From Algibacillus agarilyticus (GTDB taxonomy: Bacteria > Pseudomonadota > Gammaproteobacteria > Enterobacterales > Alteromonadaceae), in contig NZ_QMED01000004.1 in assembly GCF_003286125.1 (NCBI RefSeq), forward strand, positions 186,001-250,000: a stretch of 64,000 nucleotides of DNA. Direction: 5' to 3'. Under the pieces are notes generated by a model, which saw nothing but the letters and a program-made list of their open reading frames with translations, was not told the origin of the DNA and searched no databases. Of this stretch, positions 28,785 to 37,194 are shown piece by piece (the stretch's first letter is position 1; every line of letters starts with the position of its first letter). A program made the position numbers and the translations under genes.

Positions 28785-29104
28785 CTAGGGCGTGTTTACC
28801 TTTGTCGTATCGGTTTTGTTCAATTCCAAAGCGTTTTGATCGCGGCATTGGCTTGATGGCATAGTGGTTCTACGTCAAAAGCCAATAACAAAGAGCAAAA
28901 CGTTTTGGATTGAACCCAAAGGGCAGCGCATTTGCACTTTTTCTACTATGTTGCCCCACATGGATGTGGGGTAAGGTGACTTTGCAGGAGCATAAAGTCT
29001 TTATCGCTCTTTTATGTAGAATAACGACACCGCAATCGCTCTGCCTTGTATAAATCGTGCAAATACGGCTGCAAAAGCATACACAAAAGATAAACACGCC
29101 CTAG
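28785..29104. repeat. Repeat family B, complete copy (320 bases)
   Basis: The ends are near-perfect inverted repeats: CTAGGGCGTGTTTACCTTT on the left and, on the other strand at the right, CTAGGGCGTGTTTATCTTT. The interior holds small hairpins (for example CCCCACATGGATGTGGGG at about 28953-28970) and no convincing gene. The last 77 bases recur at 15176-15252. The size and ends suggest a MITE-type element. Confidence 0.88.
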
Positions 29105-29211
29105 CATGACAGCGTTAATCCGTCCGCCTTTTATTACCAATGTAATTGATTAGTTGATATACCGATCAACAGCAACTAAATTTAAAATACGTAAGCTAAA
29201 AAGCTGACATA

Positions 29212-29474
29212 TATACTCAAATGACTTCAAGATGCAGGATTCAGTGGGAATTTAAATTGATTTAGGCACGGCAAACAGGTGCAAGTTTAACGGGTTAAAT
29301 TAAACCTGTTTAACACAGCATAAATCAATTTAAAACCCACCGGAAAGGAGCCCTTGAGCGATGTTACTTCGTTGTTGTATTAACTTGAAAGGGGACTACA
29401 TTCCTGCATTAATACGCCTAGAATTAAAATCGCTCAAGGACTCTGAACGAGCATATTGAAGTCACTTGAGTATA
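29212..29474. repeat. Repeat family C, full copy (263 bases)
   Basis: TATACTCAAATGACTTCAA at the left and, inverted, TATACTCAAGTGACTTCAA at the right form the termini. Inside are further paired segments (TTAAATTGATTTA with TAAATCAATTTAA; CTTGAGCGAT with ATCGCTCAAG), so the transcript would fold extensively. Short or half copies occur at 13615 and 21912. It ends 20 bases before the gene at 29494. Confidence 0.88.
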
Positions 29475-29493
29475 AAGCTAAAATAGGAACATT

Positions 29494-30207
29494 ATGCATC
29501 GCGCTGCATTATCAACTTTAACGCTGATACTCATACTTTGGCATGACTCTGCTTTTACAGCAGAAGCGCTGAACATCAAACGTCCATCCTTAGTTTTTAC
29601 GCAAACAACGCTGGGGCATAAATTTAGGTGTGCGCATGAAGCATTAACAAAAGCCTATCGCCAATTAAATTACAATGTAAAATTTCAAACACTGCCGAAT
29701 AAACGAGCGTTAAAAGAAGCAAGCAATGGTAATACTGACGGTGAAATGCTCCGAGTTGAAGGGTTAGACTTTCAGTTTCCTGACTTGATTAGAGTGCCTG
29801 TCGCATTGTGCGCAGTTGAGTCTGTGGTGCTTGCAAAAGCGAACGTAAAAGCCACAACATTTGATCAATTATTTCATTATCAAATTGGCATCACGTCTGG
29901 TTTTGTCGACCAAGAAAGACTCGCTAAACAATACAGTTTAAATGTGACTAAGGTTCATCAAAATGAAATTTTAGTCAAAGCTTTATTCAAGAACAGAGTC
30001 GATGCTATATTTTTAACCATAAAAGAAGCTCAAAAAATAGTTAATGATAATGCAGGAAAATACAAAATAATCGCTTCATTAAATAGAGATGTTTACCTAT
30101 ACCATTATCTTCATAACAAACATGCCAGCTTAGTGCCTGCGATCACTGAACAACTGCAAATAATGGAACAAACAAAGCAGATAAACTTGAAAAACATACT
30201 CAATTAA
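29494..30207 (+). CDS. Periplasmic solute-binding-protein-like protein (SBP family 3)
   Basis: This 237-residue protein starts with a signal peptide (hydrophobic LSTLTLILILW, likely cleavage after AFTA). The remainder resembles family 3 extracellular binding proteins: a LVFTQTTLGHKFRCAHEALTKAYRQL start, the PNKRALKEASNGNTDGE segment and QIGITSGFVDQERLAKQ in the second lobe. No ABC permease or ATPase gene is adjacent. Such stand-alone proteins are frequent in Alteromonadales and may bind amino acids or act as sensory inputs. The ATG follows AGGAAC. A terminator follows at 30271. Confidence 0.72.
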   Translation: MHRAALSTLTLILILWHDSAFTAEALNIKRPSLVFTQTTLGHKFRCAHEALTKAYRQLNYNVKFQTLPNKRALKEASNGNTDGEMLRVEGLDFQFPDLIRVPVALCAVESVVLAKANVKATTFDQLFHYQIGITSGFVDQERLAKQYSLNVTKVHQNEILVKALFKNRVDAIFLTIKEAQKIVNDNAGKYKIIASLNRDVYLYHYLHNKHASLVPAITEQLQIMEQTKQINLKNILN

Positions 30208-30270
30208 TTAACTTTTACTCGAGGGTGTCCAAAAATCTGTGTCAGTCTAATTTAAATTTAAAGCAATAAA

Positions 30271-30302
30271 AAAGCGGTGTTGCCTTTATACAACACCGCT
30301 TT
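30271..30302. terminator. Bidirectional terminator
   Basis: AAAGCGGTGTTG (30271-30282) pairs with CAACACCGCTTT (30291-30302) around an eight-base loop, with A-rich and T-rich flanks. It separates the convergent binding-protein gene and the aldehyde dehydrogenase operon. Confidence 0.88.
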
Positions 30303-30355
30303 TATCGAGCCGTTACATTTTAAGCCAATCACCAATTAACAGTGATTGCTATTAC

Positions 30356-31804
30356 TTACTTCTCGTTGAAGTAAACAGTTTTCTTTTCTAGGTATTGCTC
30401 AAGACCAAATTTACCATCTTCACCACCAAAACCGCTTTGTTTCCAGCCGTTATGGAAGCCCTGATGTTGCTCGCCCATACCACGGTTAAGATAAACTTCA
30501 CCCACTTCTAATTCGCTAATAGCTTTATTAATATCATTAAAGTTTTTAGTAAAAATGTAAGCACTTAAACCATAGATACTGTCATTACAGAATTCTATTG
30601 CTTGGTCCATATCTTTTACTTTAACGATAGGTAGTACAGGGCCAAAAGTTTCTTCATGTACCGCAATGTTATCTTGTTTTACATCAACAAGTAGTGTTGG
30701 CTCATACCAACAACCGCCTTCAAAACCTTCAACTGAAGCTAACTTTCCGCCCGTTGCCAGCGTTGCACCTTGCTTAATACTTTCTTGAACGATGTGGTCT
30801 ATGTTATCAATTTCACGTTGATTACATTTAGGTCCCATTTGCGTCTCAGCATTCATTGGGTCACCCACTTTAAGGCCTTGTACTTGTGGTACAAATTTAG
30901 CCATAAATTCGTCGTAAATACCTTCATGAACGTATAAACGTTCAACACAAGTACATACTTGACCACAGTTGGCAAAGCGTCCCCAAAGAGCCGCATCAAC
31001 CGCTTCATCAATATCAGCATCAGCCATAACAACCATAGGTGCTTTACCACCTAACTCAAGCATGACCGGTGTCATGTATTCTGCACTAGTTTGATAAATT
31101 TTCTTACCGGCAACCGTTGAACCTGTCATCGTGATCATCTTAGTTATTGGGCTTTCGCATAAAGCTTGACCAACAACAGAACCTGATCCATTTATCACAT
31201 TTAAAACACCCGGTGGAATGCCCGCTTCGTTAGCGATACGACCTAGTTCGGTAGTCGCTAATGGCGTTTCTTGAGTTGGCTTTAATACAATGGTATTACC
31301 GGTAATTAATGCAGGACCAATTTTACGACCCGCTAAAGCAAGTGGAAAATTCCAAGCCGTAATACCCACAACAACACCACGTGGTACTTTGTGAATATAA
31401 ATTTTTTCGTCTGCGTTATCTGAAGGTAAAATATCACCTTCAATTGTTAACGCGTTATCGCATGCATAATCAATAAACGTCGCAGTAACATCGACTTCCA
31501 TTTCAGCAACAGAAAGTAACTTCCCTTGCTCGGCAACCAACATTGGCGCAAGAATATGCTTGTTTTCACGAATTTTGTCCGCAAATACCCGTAAAATGTT
31601 TTGACGAGTACGAGCTGTTAACTTAGCCCAAGACTTTTGTGCCGCTTGCGAGTTTTCTAACGCAGTCTGTGCATCTTGTGCACAACCTTTAGGGATAACA
31701 CCTATCGACTTACCCGTCGATGGGCTTAAAATATCAATAGTGCCTTCAGCAGCTGAACTAATATATTCGCCACCAATAAAGTTAACATTGTTTTGAAAAT
31801 TCAT
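30356..31804 (-). CDS. Aldehyde dehydrogenase, probable 3,6-anhydro-L-galactose dehydrogenase
   Basis: This 482-residue NAD(P)-dependent aldehyde dehydrogenase has all key residues: E250 in LELGGKAP, the nucleophile C284 in [10 protein letters not shown]152 in AWNFP and the LKPTQETP cofactor segment. It is close in type to lactaldehyde/glycolaldehyde dehydrogenases (AldA). Its place as the last gene of an operon with anhydrogalactonate cycloisomerase indicates the oxidation of 3,6-anhydro-L-galactose to the acid, the step that precedes the cycloisomerase in the Vibrio sp. EJY3 route. The substrate is inferred from context. It follows the SDR gene by four bases. Confidence 0.85.
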   Translation of the reverse strand: MNFQNNVNFIGGEYISSAAEGTIDILSPSTGKSIGVIPKGCAQDAQTALENSQAAQKSWAKLTARTRQNILRVFADKIRENKHILAPMLVAEQGKLLSVAEMEVDVTATFIDYACDNALTIEGDILPSDNADEKIYIHKVPRGVVVGITAWNFPLALAGRKIGPALITGNTIVLKPTQETPLATTELGRIANEAGIPPGVLNVINGSGSVVGQALCESPITKMITMTGSTVAGKKIYQTSAEYMTPVMLELGGKAPMVVMADADIDEAVDAALWGRFANCGQVCTCVERLYVHEGIYDEFMAKFVPQVQGLKVGDPMNAETQMGPKCNQREIDNIDHIVQESIKQGATLATGGKLASVEGFEGGCWYEPTLLVDVKQDNIAVHEETFGPVLPIVKVKDMDQAIEFCNDSIYGLSAYIFTKNFNDINKAISELEVGEVYLNRGMGEQHQGFHNGWKQSGFGGEDGKFGLEQYLEKKTVYFNEK

Positions 31805-31808
31805 AAGA

Positions 31809-32573
31809 TTATCTTCCCATCCAGCCGCCGTCTACCAATAAGATAGCGCCATTAACATAACTTGCTGCTTCAGAAGCTAAGAAAACAGCAGGACCTTTGA
31901 AGTCTTCTGGGTTACCCCAACGACCTTGTGGAATACGACCTAAAATAGAAGCTGAACGCTCAGGGTCGTTACGTAATGCTTCTGTATTATCAGTATCAAT
32001 ATAACCCGGCGCAATTGCGTTTACATTAACGCCTTTACCTGCCCATTCGTTTGATAATGCCATAACAAGTTGACCAATTGCGCCTTTACTTGCTGCATAA
32101 CCTGGAACAGTAATACCGCCTTGGAATGTTAATAATGAAGCTGTAAAAATGATTTTACCTTCGCCACGTGCAACCATTTCTTTACCAATTTCACGGCTTA
32201 AAATGAATTGTGAATTTAAGTTAACGTCAATCACGTTATCCCATAGATCATCGCCATGCTCTGCAGCAGGTGCACGTAAAATAGTACCTGCATTATTAAC
32301 TAAAATATCAATTTTAGGAAAATCACCTTTTACATCTTTAATAAATTCGTACAAGTTTTCACGATTAGCAAAATCACATTGGTAACCTTTAAAGTTACGG
32401 CCTAACGCTTTAACTTCTTTTTCAACTTCAGAACCTTCAAGCTCTAAACTTGCTGAAACACCAATAATATCAGCACCTGCAGCAGCTAAACCTAAAGCAA
32501 TACCTTTACCGATACCACGTTTGCAACCAGTAACAAGTGCAACTTTACCTTCTAAACTAAATTTTTCTAACAT
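31809..32573 (-). CDS. KduD-like short-chain dehydrogenase, probable 2,5-diketo-3-deoxy-sugar-acid reductase
   Basis: This 254-residue SDR has the cofactor motif [12 protein letters not shown] (15-26), NNAG at 93-96, catalytic S146 and the Y159/K163 pair. The sequence style ([48 protein letters not shown]) is that of KduD. KduD enzymes interconvert 2,5-diketo-3-deoxygluconate and 2-keto-3-deoxygluconate. In this operon the matching role is the second half of the epimerisation of 2-keto-3-deoxy-L-galactonate to 2-keto-3-deoxy-D-gluconate. It lies between the zinc dehydrogenase and aldehyde dehydrogenase genes with very short gaps. Role by context, family by sequence. Confidence 0.85.
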   Translation of the reverse strand: MLEKFSLEGKVALVTGCKRGIGKGIALGLAAAGADIIGVSASLELEGSEVEKEVKALGRNFKGYQCDFANRENLYEFIKDVKGDFPKIDILVNNAGTILRAPAAEHGDDLWDNVIDVNLNSQFILSREIGKEMVARGEGKIIFTASLLTFQGGITVPGYAASKGAIGQLVMALSNEWAGKGVNVNAIAPGYIDTDNTEALRNDPERSASILGRIPQGRWGNPEDFKGPAVFLASEAASYVNGAILLVDGGWMGR

Positions 32574-32598
32574 GTTTTTGATTCCTAAAATTGGCTAA

Positions 32599-33621
32599 TT
32601 ATTCTGCGTTACATTCAACAAGTGCTTTCATACCTTGTGGATTATTATCCATACTGGCGAATGCAGAACCGATATCTTTAAGTGTGTTAACTGAACTGAT
32701 GAATGGCTTAATATCAACTTCGCCTGAAGCAATTAAATCAATAGCCCAATCAAAATCTTCACCTTCGTAAACACGTGCACCTAACAACTCTAGTTCTTTC
32801 CAGAAAAATTGGAATAAATCAATTTCAGGTTTTTGTGAATGAATCGCAACCATAACGATACGACCGCGACGACCTGCTACTTGTGTCATTGCATCAATTG
32901 CCGGTTTAACACCTGAAACTTCAAATACAACATCCGCGCCTTTCGTTTCAGTCCAATCATCTACATATGCAGCTAAGTCCGTTTCAAGTGGGTTAACTGA
33001 TTTAACACCTAGCTCATCAGCGAATGCACGGCGTGATTCATTAGGTTCTGAAACTAAGACTTCAGCGCCAACACTTTTAGCAACAGCAGCGACTAATTGA
33101 CCAATTGGACCACCACCTAAAACAACTGCTTTTTCACCGGCTTTTAAGCGTGAACGACGAATATCATGACAAGCAACTGATAATGGCTCAATTAATGCGC
33201 CTTGCTTAAGATCAACTGAAGCGGGTAACTTGTGTAAAGTACGTGCTTTAACCGTCCAGTTAGATTGAAATGCACCAGGCGTATCAATACCCATAAATTT
33301 AAGATTTTGACAAATATGTGTTAAACCCGCTTTACAAGTAGGACACTCACCACACCAATCAAGAGGACGCACAACAACACGGTCGCCAATGGCGAAACCT
33401 GAAACATCACTACCAAGCTCTGTTACCGTACCTGACATTTCATGACCAATCGTTTGTGGTGGCTTAACACGTTGATCCATCACACCGTGATAGATATGCA
33501 TATCGGTACCACAAATACCAACATAGCCAACCGCTAACTTAACTTCGTCCGCAGCAGGTGCGTTTTCTGTACCCGCGATGATTTCAAAACCTTTGTTACC
33601 AATATATTGAGCTGCAATCAT
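32599..33621 (-). CDS. Zinc-dependent dehydrogenase, probable 2-keto-3-deoxy-L-galactonate 5-dehydrogenase
   Basis: This 340-residue medium-chain dehydrogenase has the catalytic zinc ligand C37 (GICGTD), H60/E61 (GHEMSG) and the structural zinc cysteines C90, C93, C96 and C104. The Rossmann motif is VLGGGPIGQLVAAVAK (about 167-182). It belongs to the threonine dehydrogenase/L-galactonate 5-dehydrogenase-like group. In the agar-sugar pathway of some marine bacteria such an enzyme oxidises C5 of 2-keto-3-deoxy-L-galactonate before a KduD-like enzyme reduces it back with inverted configuration. That assignment is inference from operon context. It sits 11 bases after the cycloisomerase gene. Confidence 0.82.
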   Translation of the reverse strand: MIAAQYIGNKGFEIIAGTENAPAADEVKLAVGYVGICGTDMHIYHGVMDQRVKPPQTIGHEMSGTVTELGSDVSGFAIGDRVVVRPLDWCGECPTCKAGLTHICQNLKFMGIDTPGAFQSNWTVKARTLHKLPASVDLKQGALIEPLSVACHDIRRSRLKAGEKAVVLGGGPIGQLVAAVAKSVGAEVLVSEPNESRRAFADELGVKSVNPLETDLAAYVDDWTETKGADVVFEVSGVKPAIDAMTQVAGRRGRIVMVAIHSQKPEIDLFQFFWKELELLGARVYEGEDFDWAIDLIASGEVDIKPFISSVNTLKDIGSAFASMDNNPQGMKALVECNAE

Positions 33622-33632
33622 GTGATTATCCT

Positions 33633-34772
33633 CTAAGAATGTTTAATTAAGTGCGGACGAACTAATGCGTCATCGAATACAACACCTGTACCTGCAATAT
33701 CAGGGGCAATGGCACGGCCATTTTCATCTAATTTCAAGGGGGATGTGGTGTATTCATCAATTGGAAATGAATGAACTTCTAAATAACCAGCGTGTGGTTG
33801 AGAAGCCATAAGTGAAACGTGTAATTCATGCATACCATGAGTACAAACAGGCAAATTATTAACGTAAGCTAAGTTAGCTACACGTAACCAACCCGTGATA
33901 CCACCAATGTTAGAGGCATCAGGTTGAATAAAGCCTAATTTAGCTTGCTGAATGGCATAGTTAAATTCAAAAACCGTATGTAAGTTTTCGCCCATCGCTA
34001 AAGGAATATTGATCTTGTCAGCGATTCGAGCAAAGCCCTGGTAATCGTCCGGAATAGTCGGCTCTTCAAACCAGGTAATATCGTATTGATCAATGGCTTG
34101 GCCAAAACGGATGGCTTGTTCAACCGTAAGTGAGTAATTGGCATCAACCATAAAGGTTGTTTCTTTACCGATTAATTCACGCACGGCGGCTACACGCGCA
34201 ACATCTTCACTATAATCTTCTTTACCGACTTTAATTTTAACGGCATTAAAGCCACGGTCTAGGTAACCTTGAATATTGTTTAATAATTTTTCTTCTGAGA
34301 AATTTAAGTCAATACCGCCGGCATAACACTTAGTTGTATTATTGGCACCACCTGCTACTTTCCATAAAGGTAAGTTCAAGCGTTTGCAATGAATATCCCA
34401 TAACGCAATATCAACAGCTGAAATAGCAAAACTTAATAAACCGCCTCGGCCAACATAATGCAAGTGCCAGCCCATTTCTTCCCAAATTTGAGTGATACGT
34501 GATGCATCTTTACCCATTAAAAAAGGTTTTAATTCGTCTTCTAATAAAGAGTAAATTGCACGACCACCTTTACCGCCCGTATAGGTATAACCCATACCTT
34601 CCATACCATCTTTACAACGGATTTTACAAACTAACACTTCAAAATGAGTATGGTCGCCGTGTTTAGCATCAGTTAATACTTCTTCGAGTGGGATCTGGTA
34701 ATACTCTACTTTTACTGAGCTAATTTGATTTACGTCTAACATACTGGGTTTTATATTGGTCACAATACTCAC
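33633..34772 (-). CDS. aci: 3,6-anhydro-L-galactonate cycloisomerase
   Basis: This enolase-superfamily enzyme opens 3,6-anhydro-L-galactonate to 2-keto-3-deoxy-L-galactonate. At 379 residues it carries K179 and K181 (KIKVGK), metal ligands D210, E236 and E262, and H312 in THGMHE. Several long blocks, such as DAKHGDHTHFE, GYTYTGGKGG, WHLHYVGRGG, YDITWFEEPTIPDDYQGFA and LEVHSFPIDEYT, match my memory of the Vibrio sp. EJY3 cycloisomerase very closely. The start is a GTG at 34770-34772 with AGG upstream; the next ATG, ten codons in, has no ribosome site. It is the first gene of a four-gene leftward operon, divergent from the GntR gene, with the palindrome ATTGTTAACAAT 44 bases upstream. Confidence 0.93.
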   Translation of the reverse strand: MSIVTNIKPSMLDVNQISSVKVEYYQIPLEEVLTDAKHGDHTHFEVLVCKIRCKDGMEGMGYTYTGGKGGRAIYSLLEDELKPFLMGKDASRITQIWEEMGWHLHYVGRGGLLSFAISAVDIALWDIHCKRLNLPLWKVAGGANNTTKCYAGGIDLNFSEEKLLNNIQGYLDRGFNAVKIKVGKEDYSEDVARVAAVRELIGKETTFMVDANYSLTVEQAIRFGQAIDQYDITWFEEPTIPDDYQGFARIADKINIPLAMGENLHTVFEFNYAIQQAKLGFIQPDASNIGGITGWLRVANLAYVNNLPVCTHGMHELHVSLMASQPHAGYLEVHSFPIDEYTTSPLKLDENGRAIAPDIAGTGVVFDDALVRPHLIKHS

Positions 34773-34815
34773 AGCAATTTACCTACTAGTTATGAATCAT
34801 TTGAAATCATTGTAC

Positions 34816-34827
34816 ATTGTTAACAAT
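34816..34827. promoter_or_regulatory. GntR-type operator upstream of the aci operon
   Basis: ATTGTTAACAAT is a perfect 12-base palindrome. Related sequences follow at 34897-34906 (AGTTAACAAT) and 34918-34926 (TGTTAACCA). The same core stands before the sugar porter gene at 38863. The remaining part of 34773-35124 is AT-rich divergent promoter DNA with no gene. Confidence 0.65.
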
Positions 34828-35124
34828 TTATTTCAAACATTAATATTAAAATTTTAATATACTTTAGTCGCTTTATCCATTTATAACGCTATATTTAGTT
34901 AACAATTCTTATAATAATGTTAACCAAGGTATCTTTGCTAGTTTATTTATAATTGTTATATTTTGTATTTAAATTAATTAATTACGTAAAATTAGAGCGC
35001 TGTTAGCTTAAGTCTTGTATTTAAACAGTATTTTGTGCAATTTAATGGGTATGACCATATACACTCTTGGGTGTAAATCGTTTACAATTGGAAATATATA
35101 TTGAACACAGTCTTGGATGGATAA

Positions 35125-35730
35125 ATGAAAGCAAATAAAATTATCCCTGTTAGGGAACAAATCGCTGATGTTCTACGATCTGATATTATTTCAGGTGAGT
35201 TAGAACCGACAACTAAATTAAATGAGCAACAGCTAGCAGAGCGATTTGGCGTTTCGCGAGGCCCAATTCGAGATGTGCTACTTAAGTTAACAAAAGAAGG
35301 TTTACTCGTTAGCAAAAACAATATCGGTTCTTCAGTAAGCAGTCCGCTTAGTGCCGACATGCAAAAGCTAAATATCGAAATACGTCGTAAAATTGAAGAA
35401 TACGCAGTTAAACATTTAGCATCATTGTTTACTGAAGCTGATTATGACGCACTTGACGAAATTATAGCCAAAATGCAAGAGCACTTTGATCGTGAAGAGT
35501 TTACCGAATTAACTAAAACTGATATCGATTTTCATAAATACTACGTTGAGAAGGCCGGTGGCGAAGATTTGTTAAATATGTGGTATCCAATTGTTCTGCG
35601 TATGCGAATGAATTACCAACGTATCAAAACGTCTCAAGCATTAGTTGATGAGCATAAAGATATCGTTTTAGCTTTGCGCAACAACGACACTAAAGCCGCT
35701 ATCAATGCGATCAGAAAAAACATCAAATAG
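35125..35730 (+). CDS. GntR family regulator with FCD domain
   Basis: This 201-residue protein has an N-terminal winged helix-turn-helix (KIIPVREQIADVLRSDIISGEL, LNEQQLAERFGVSRGPIRDVLLKLTKEGLL) and a C-terminal FCD ligand-binding domain. The FCD metal-site pattern is visible in DIDFHKYYV and DEHKDIVLALRNND. FCD regulators of this kind often sense sugar acids. Divergent from the aci operon, it is the obvious candidate to bind the ATTGTTAACAAT palindromes and to respond to an anhydrogalactonate or ketodeoxy intermediate. The chain is slightly short but complete-looking. The ATG follows GGATGG. A terminator follows at 35781. Confidence 0.87.
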   Translation: MKANKIIPVREQIADVLRSDIISGELEPTTKLNEQQLAERFGVSRGPIRDVLLKLTKEGLLVSKNNIGSSVSSPLSADMQKLNIEIRRKIEEYAVKHLASLFTEADYDALDEIIAKMQEHFDREEFTELTKTDIDFHKYYVEKAGGEDLLNMWYPIVLRMRMNYQRIKTSQALVDEHKDIVLALRNNDTKAAINAIRKNIK

Positions 35731-35780
35731 CACCTGCAATTTAAACACACATTGACAGTGTTAGTTTATTTGATCCAATA

Positions 35781-35812
35781 AAAAAGCCAATGTTAATACA
35801 TTGGCTTTTTTG
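35781..35812 (+). terminator. Rho-independent terminator of the GntR gene
   Basis: AAAAAGCCAATGT (35781-35793) pairs perfectly with ACATTGGCTTTTT (35798-35810) around TAAT. Confidence 0.92.
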
Positions 35813-35816
35813 TATA

Positions 35817-35994
35817 TATAGTATTCTCGCTCAGGTTTTATGGTTCATTGTCAGCGCTTACTCGCCCCAATCACATAGTAGAGCATATGCTCATGGCGTC
35901 TCGAAGCTTGACTGCTTTGCTTACATGGATGTAAGTACTTCGGTTTCGTCTGGAACTAGAAACCTGCCCCTAAAACCCGATCGCTTTGACTATA
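35817..35994. repeat. Repeat family A, copy 3 (178 bases, opposite orientation)
   Basis: Begins TATAGTATTCTCGCTCAGGT and ends GATCGCTTTGACTATA; it is the reverse complement of the copy at 27865 minus about 47 bases. It occupies most of the space between the GntR gene and the GH117 gene and has no coding potential. Confidence 0.88.
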
Positions 35995-36017
35995 CTAATT
36001 TATACCTCAGTATACAA

Positions 36018-37097
36018 TTAGTTTGAATTTTGGAATGTACCCGTATCGAGTATTTGACGTGTAACGCGGTATCGACAAATATAATTCCAGTTCCAGCTTT
36101 CATCATAGCGATGGCACAAGCCCCACTCTAAGCCAGGTAACTGAACTTGCTTATCATTTGGATCACGATAAATGCCTAAAGCCTCTGGCGCACCTTTTAT
36201 GTGAGCCATAATTTCAAAATTTACACCATCTTGGGCAAATTGAATTGTATTTTTTTCAGGGCCATCTGTTGTAATCAACGAGGCAATGCCACCATTACAA
36301 TGCCAAACAGCCACTTCATGGCCACTGTTGGTGATCGGGTTATATTCAGATTTAACATACGGACCTTCAATGTTATCGGCGATCGCAACCCCGTGTTTAA
36401 TTTCACGACCACCAAAGTTCATCCCCTCCCCCATGGTTTCACCTTTATAGTAAAGGTAAAATTTATTATTGAAAAACATCAAGCAAGGATCGTGCACTTT
36501 GTGGCTGTCAAAGCTACCTTTGCTTTTAACTTCAAAGCGGCTATCAACATCACCTAACCACTCACCATCTTTAGCGGGGCTTAAAATAGGTTCTGGCGAT
36601 TTAGTCCAAGGACCATAAGGTGAATCAGCTTTAGCCATCGCTATTTCTTCGTATTGCCTATTGGTATAAGGCGTTTTAACCGTTTGATAAACTAAATAAT
36701 ATTGACCTTCATGCGCTAATACTTCGGGTGTAAATACGGCTCGGTCATCATATGAACCAGCTTCGCCCGCGGCAATTGCACAGCCTTCTTCTTTCCAAGT
36801 GATACCATCGGTAGATGATGCATGCCAAACTTCGGTTAAATCCCATGGAAAAACTTTATCTTTTAAATTATCAGAACCAAAACCAACCGTTTCGCCTTCA
36901 CCTTTGGTATACCAACAATGATAAACACCATCAACTTCAATAACCGCAGTTGGATCACGGCGGATCACGCCTTCTTCATAAACGAAATCGCCTTTAAGCT
37001 CTTGTTCTTCAAATTCGATTAACCATTGCGAATCTTTTTGGTCATAACCGCGTTCGATGGCCCGTTTACTCGCTGAACTTAATTTTTTTTCTACCAC
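36018..37097 (-). CDS. nabH: GH117 neoagarobiose hydrolase (1,3-alpha-3,6-anhydro-L-galactosidase)
   Basis: This 359-residue glycoside hydrolase splits neoagarobiose into 3,6-anhydro-L-galactose and D-galactose. The five-bladed propeller family is recognised from near-identical blocks of known GH117 enzymes: [10 protein letters not shown] at the N-terminus, [12 protein letters not shown] (D48), [32 protein letters not shown] and NSGHEVAVW (H260). D48 and H260 correspond, by my alignment from memory, to the proposed catalytic base and acid. No signal peptide is seen, so it acts in the cytoplasm. The start is a GTG at 37095-37097 eight bases after GGAG. It follows the sugar porter gene on the same strand, suggesting uptake and hydrolysis of the disaccharide together. 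Confidence 0.95.
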   Translation of the reverse strand: MVEKKLSSASKRAIERGYDQKDSQWLIEFEEQELKGDFVYEEGVIRRDPTAVIEVDGVYHCWYTKGEGETVGFGSDNLKDKVFPWDLTEVWHASSTDGITWKEEGCAIAAGEAGSYDDRAVFTPEVLAHEGQYYLVYQTVKTPYTNRQYEEIAMAKADSPYGPWTKSPEPILSPAKDGEWLGDVDSRFEVKSKGSFDSHKVHDPCLMFFNNKFYLYYKGETMGEGMNFGGREIKHGVAIADNIEGPYVKSEYNPITNSGHEVAVWHCNGGIASLITTDGPEKNTIQFAQDGVNFEIMAHIKGAPEALGIYRDPNDKQVQLPGLEWGLCHRYDESWNWNYICRYRVTRQILDTGTFQNSN

Positions 37098-37194
37098 AAT
37101 AAAAACTCCAAATATAAAGCTTAGTTAATCAAACTAAGCATTAGTCATTATTAGTTGTCTTAAGTTGTATTCCCAACTCATCGGAATACAAGCC

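Noticed and set aside
30222-30250. GGGTGTCCAAAAATCTGTGT, reminiscent of an IS256-type end
   Set aside because: No second end or transposase remnant is visible nearby; a single short resemblance is not enough.
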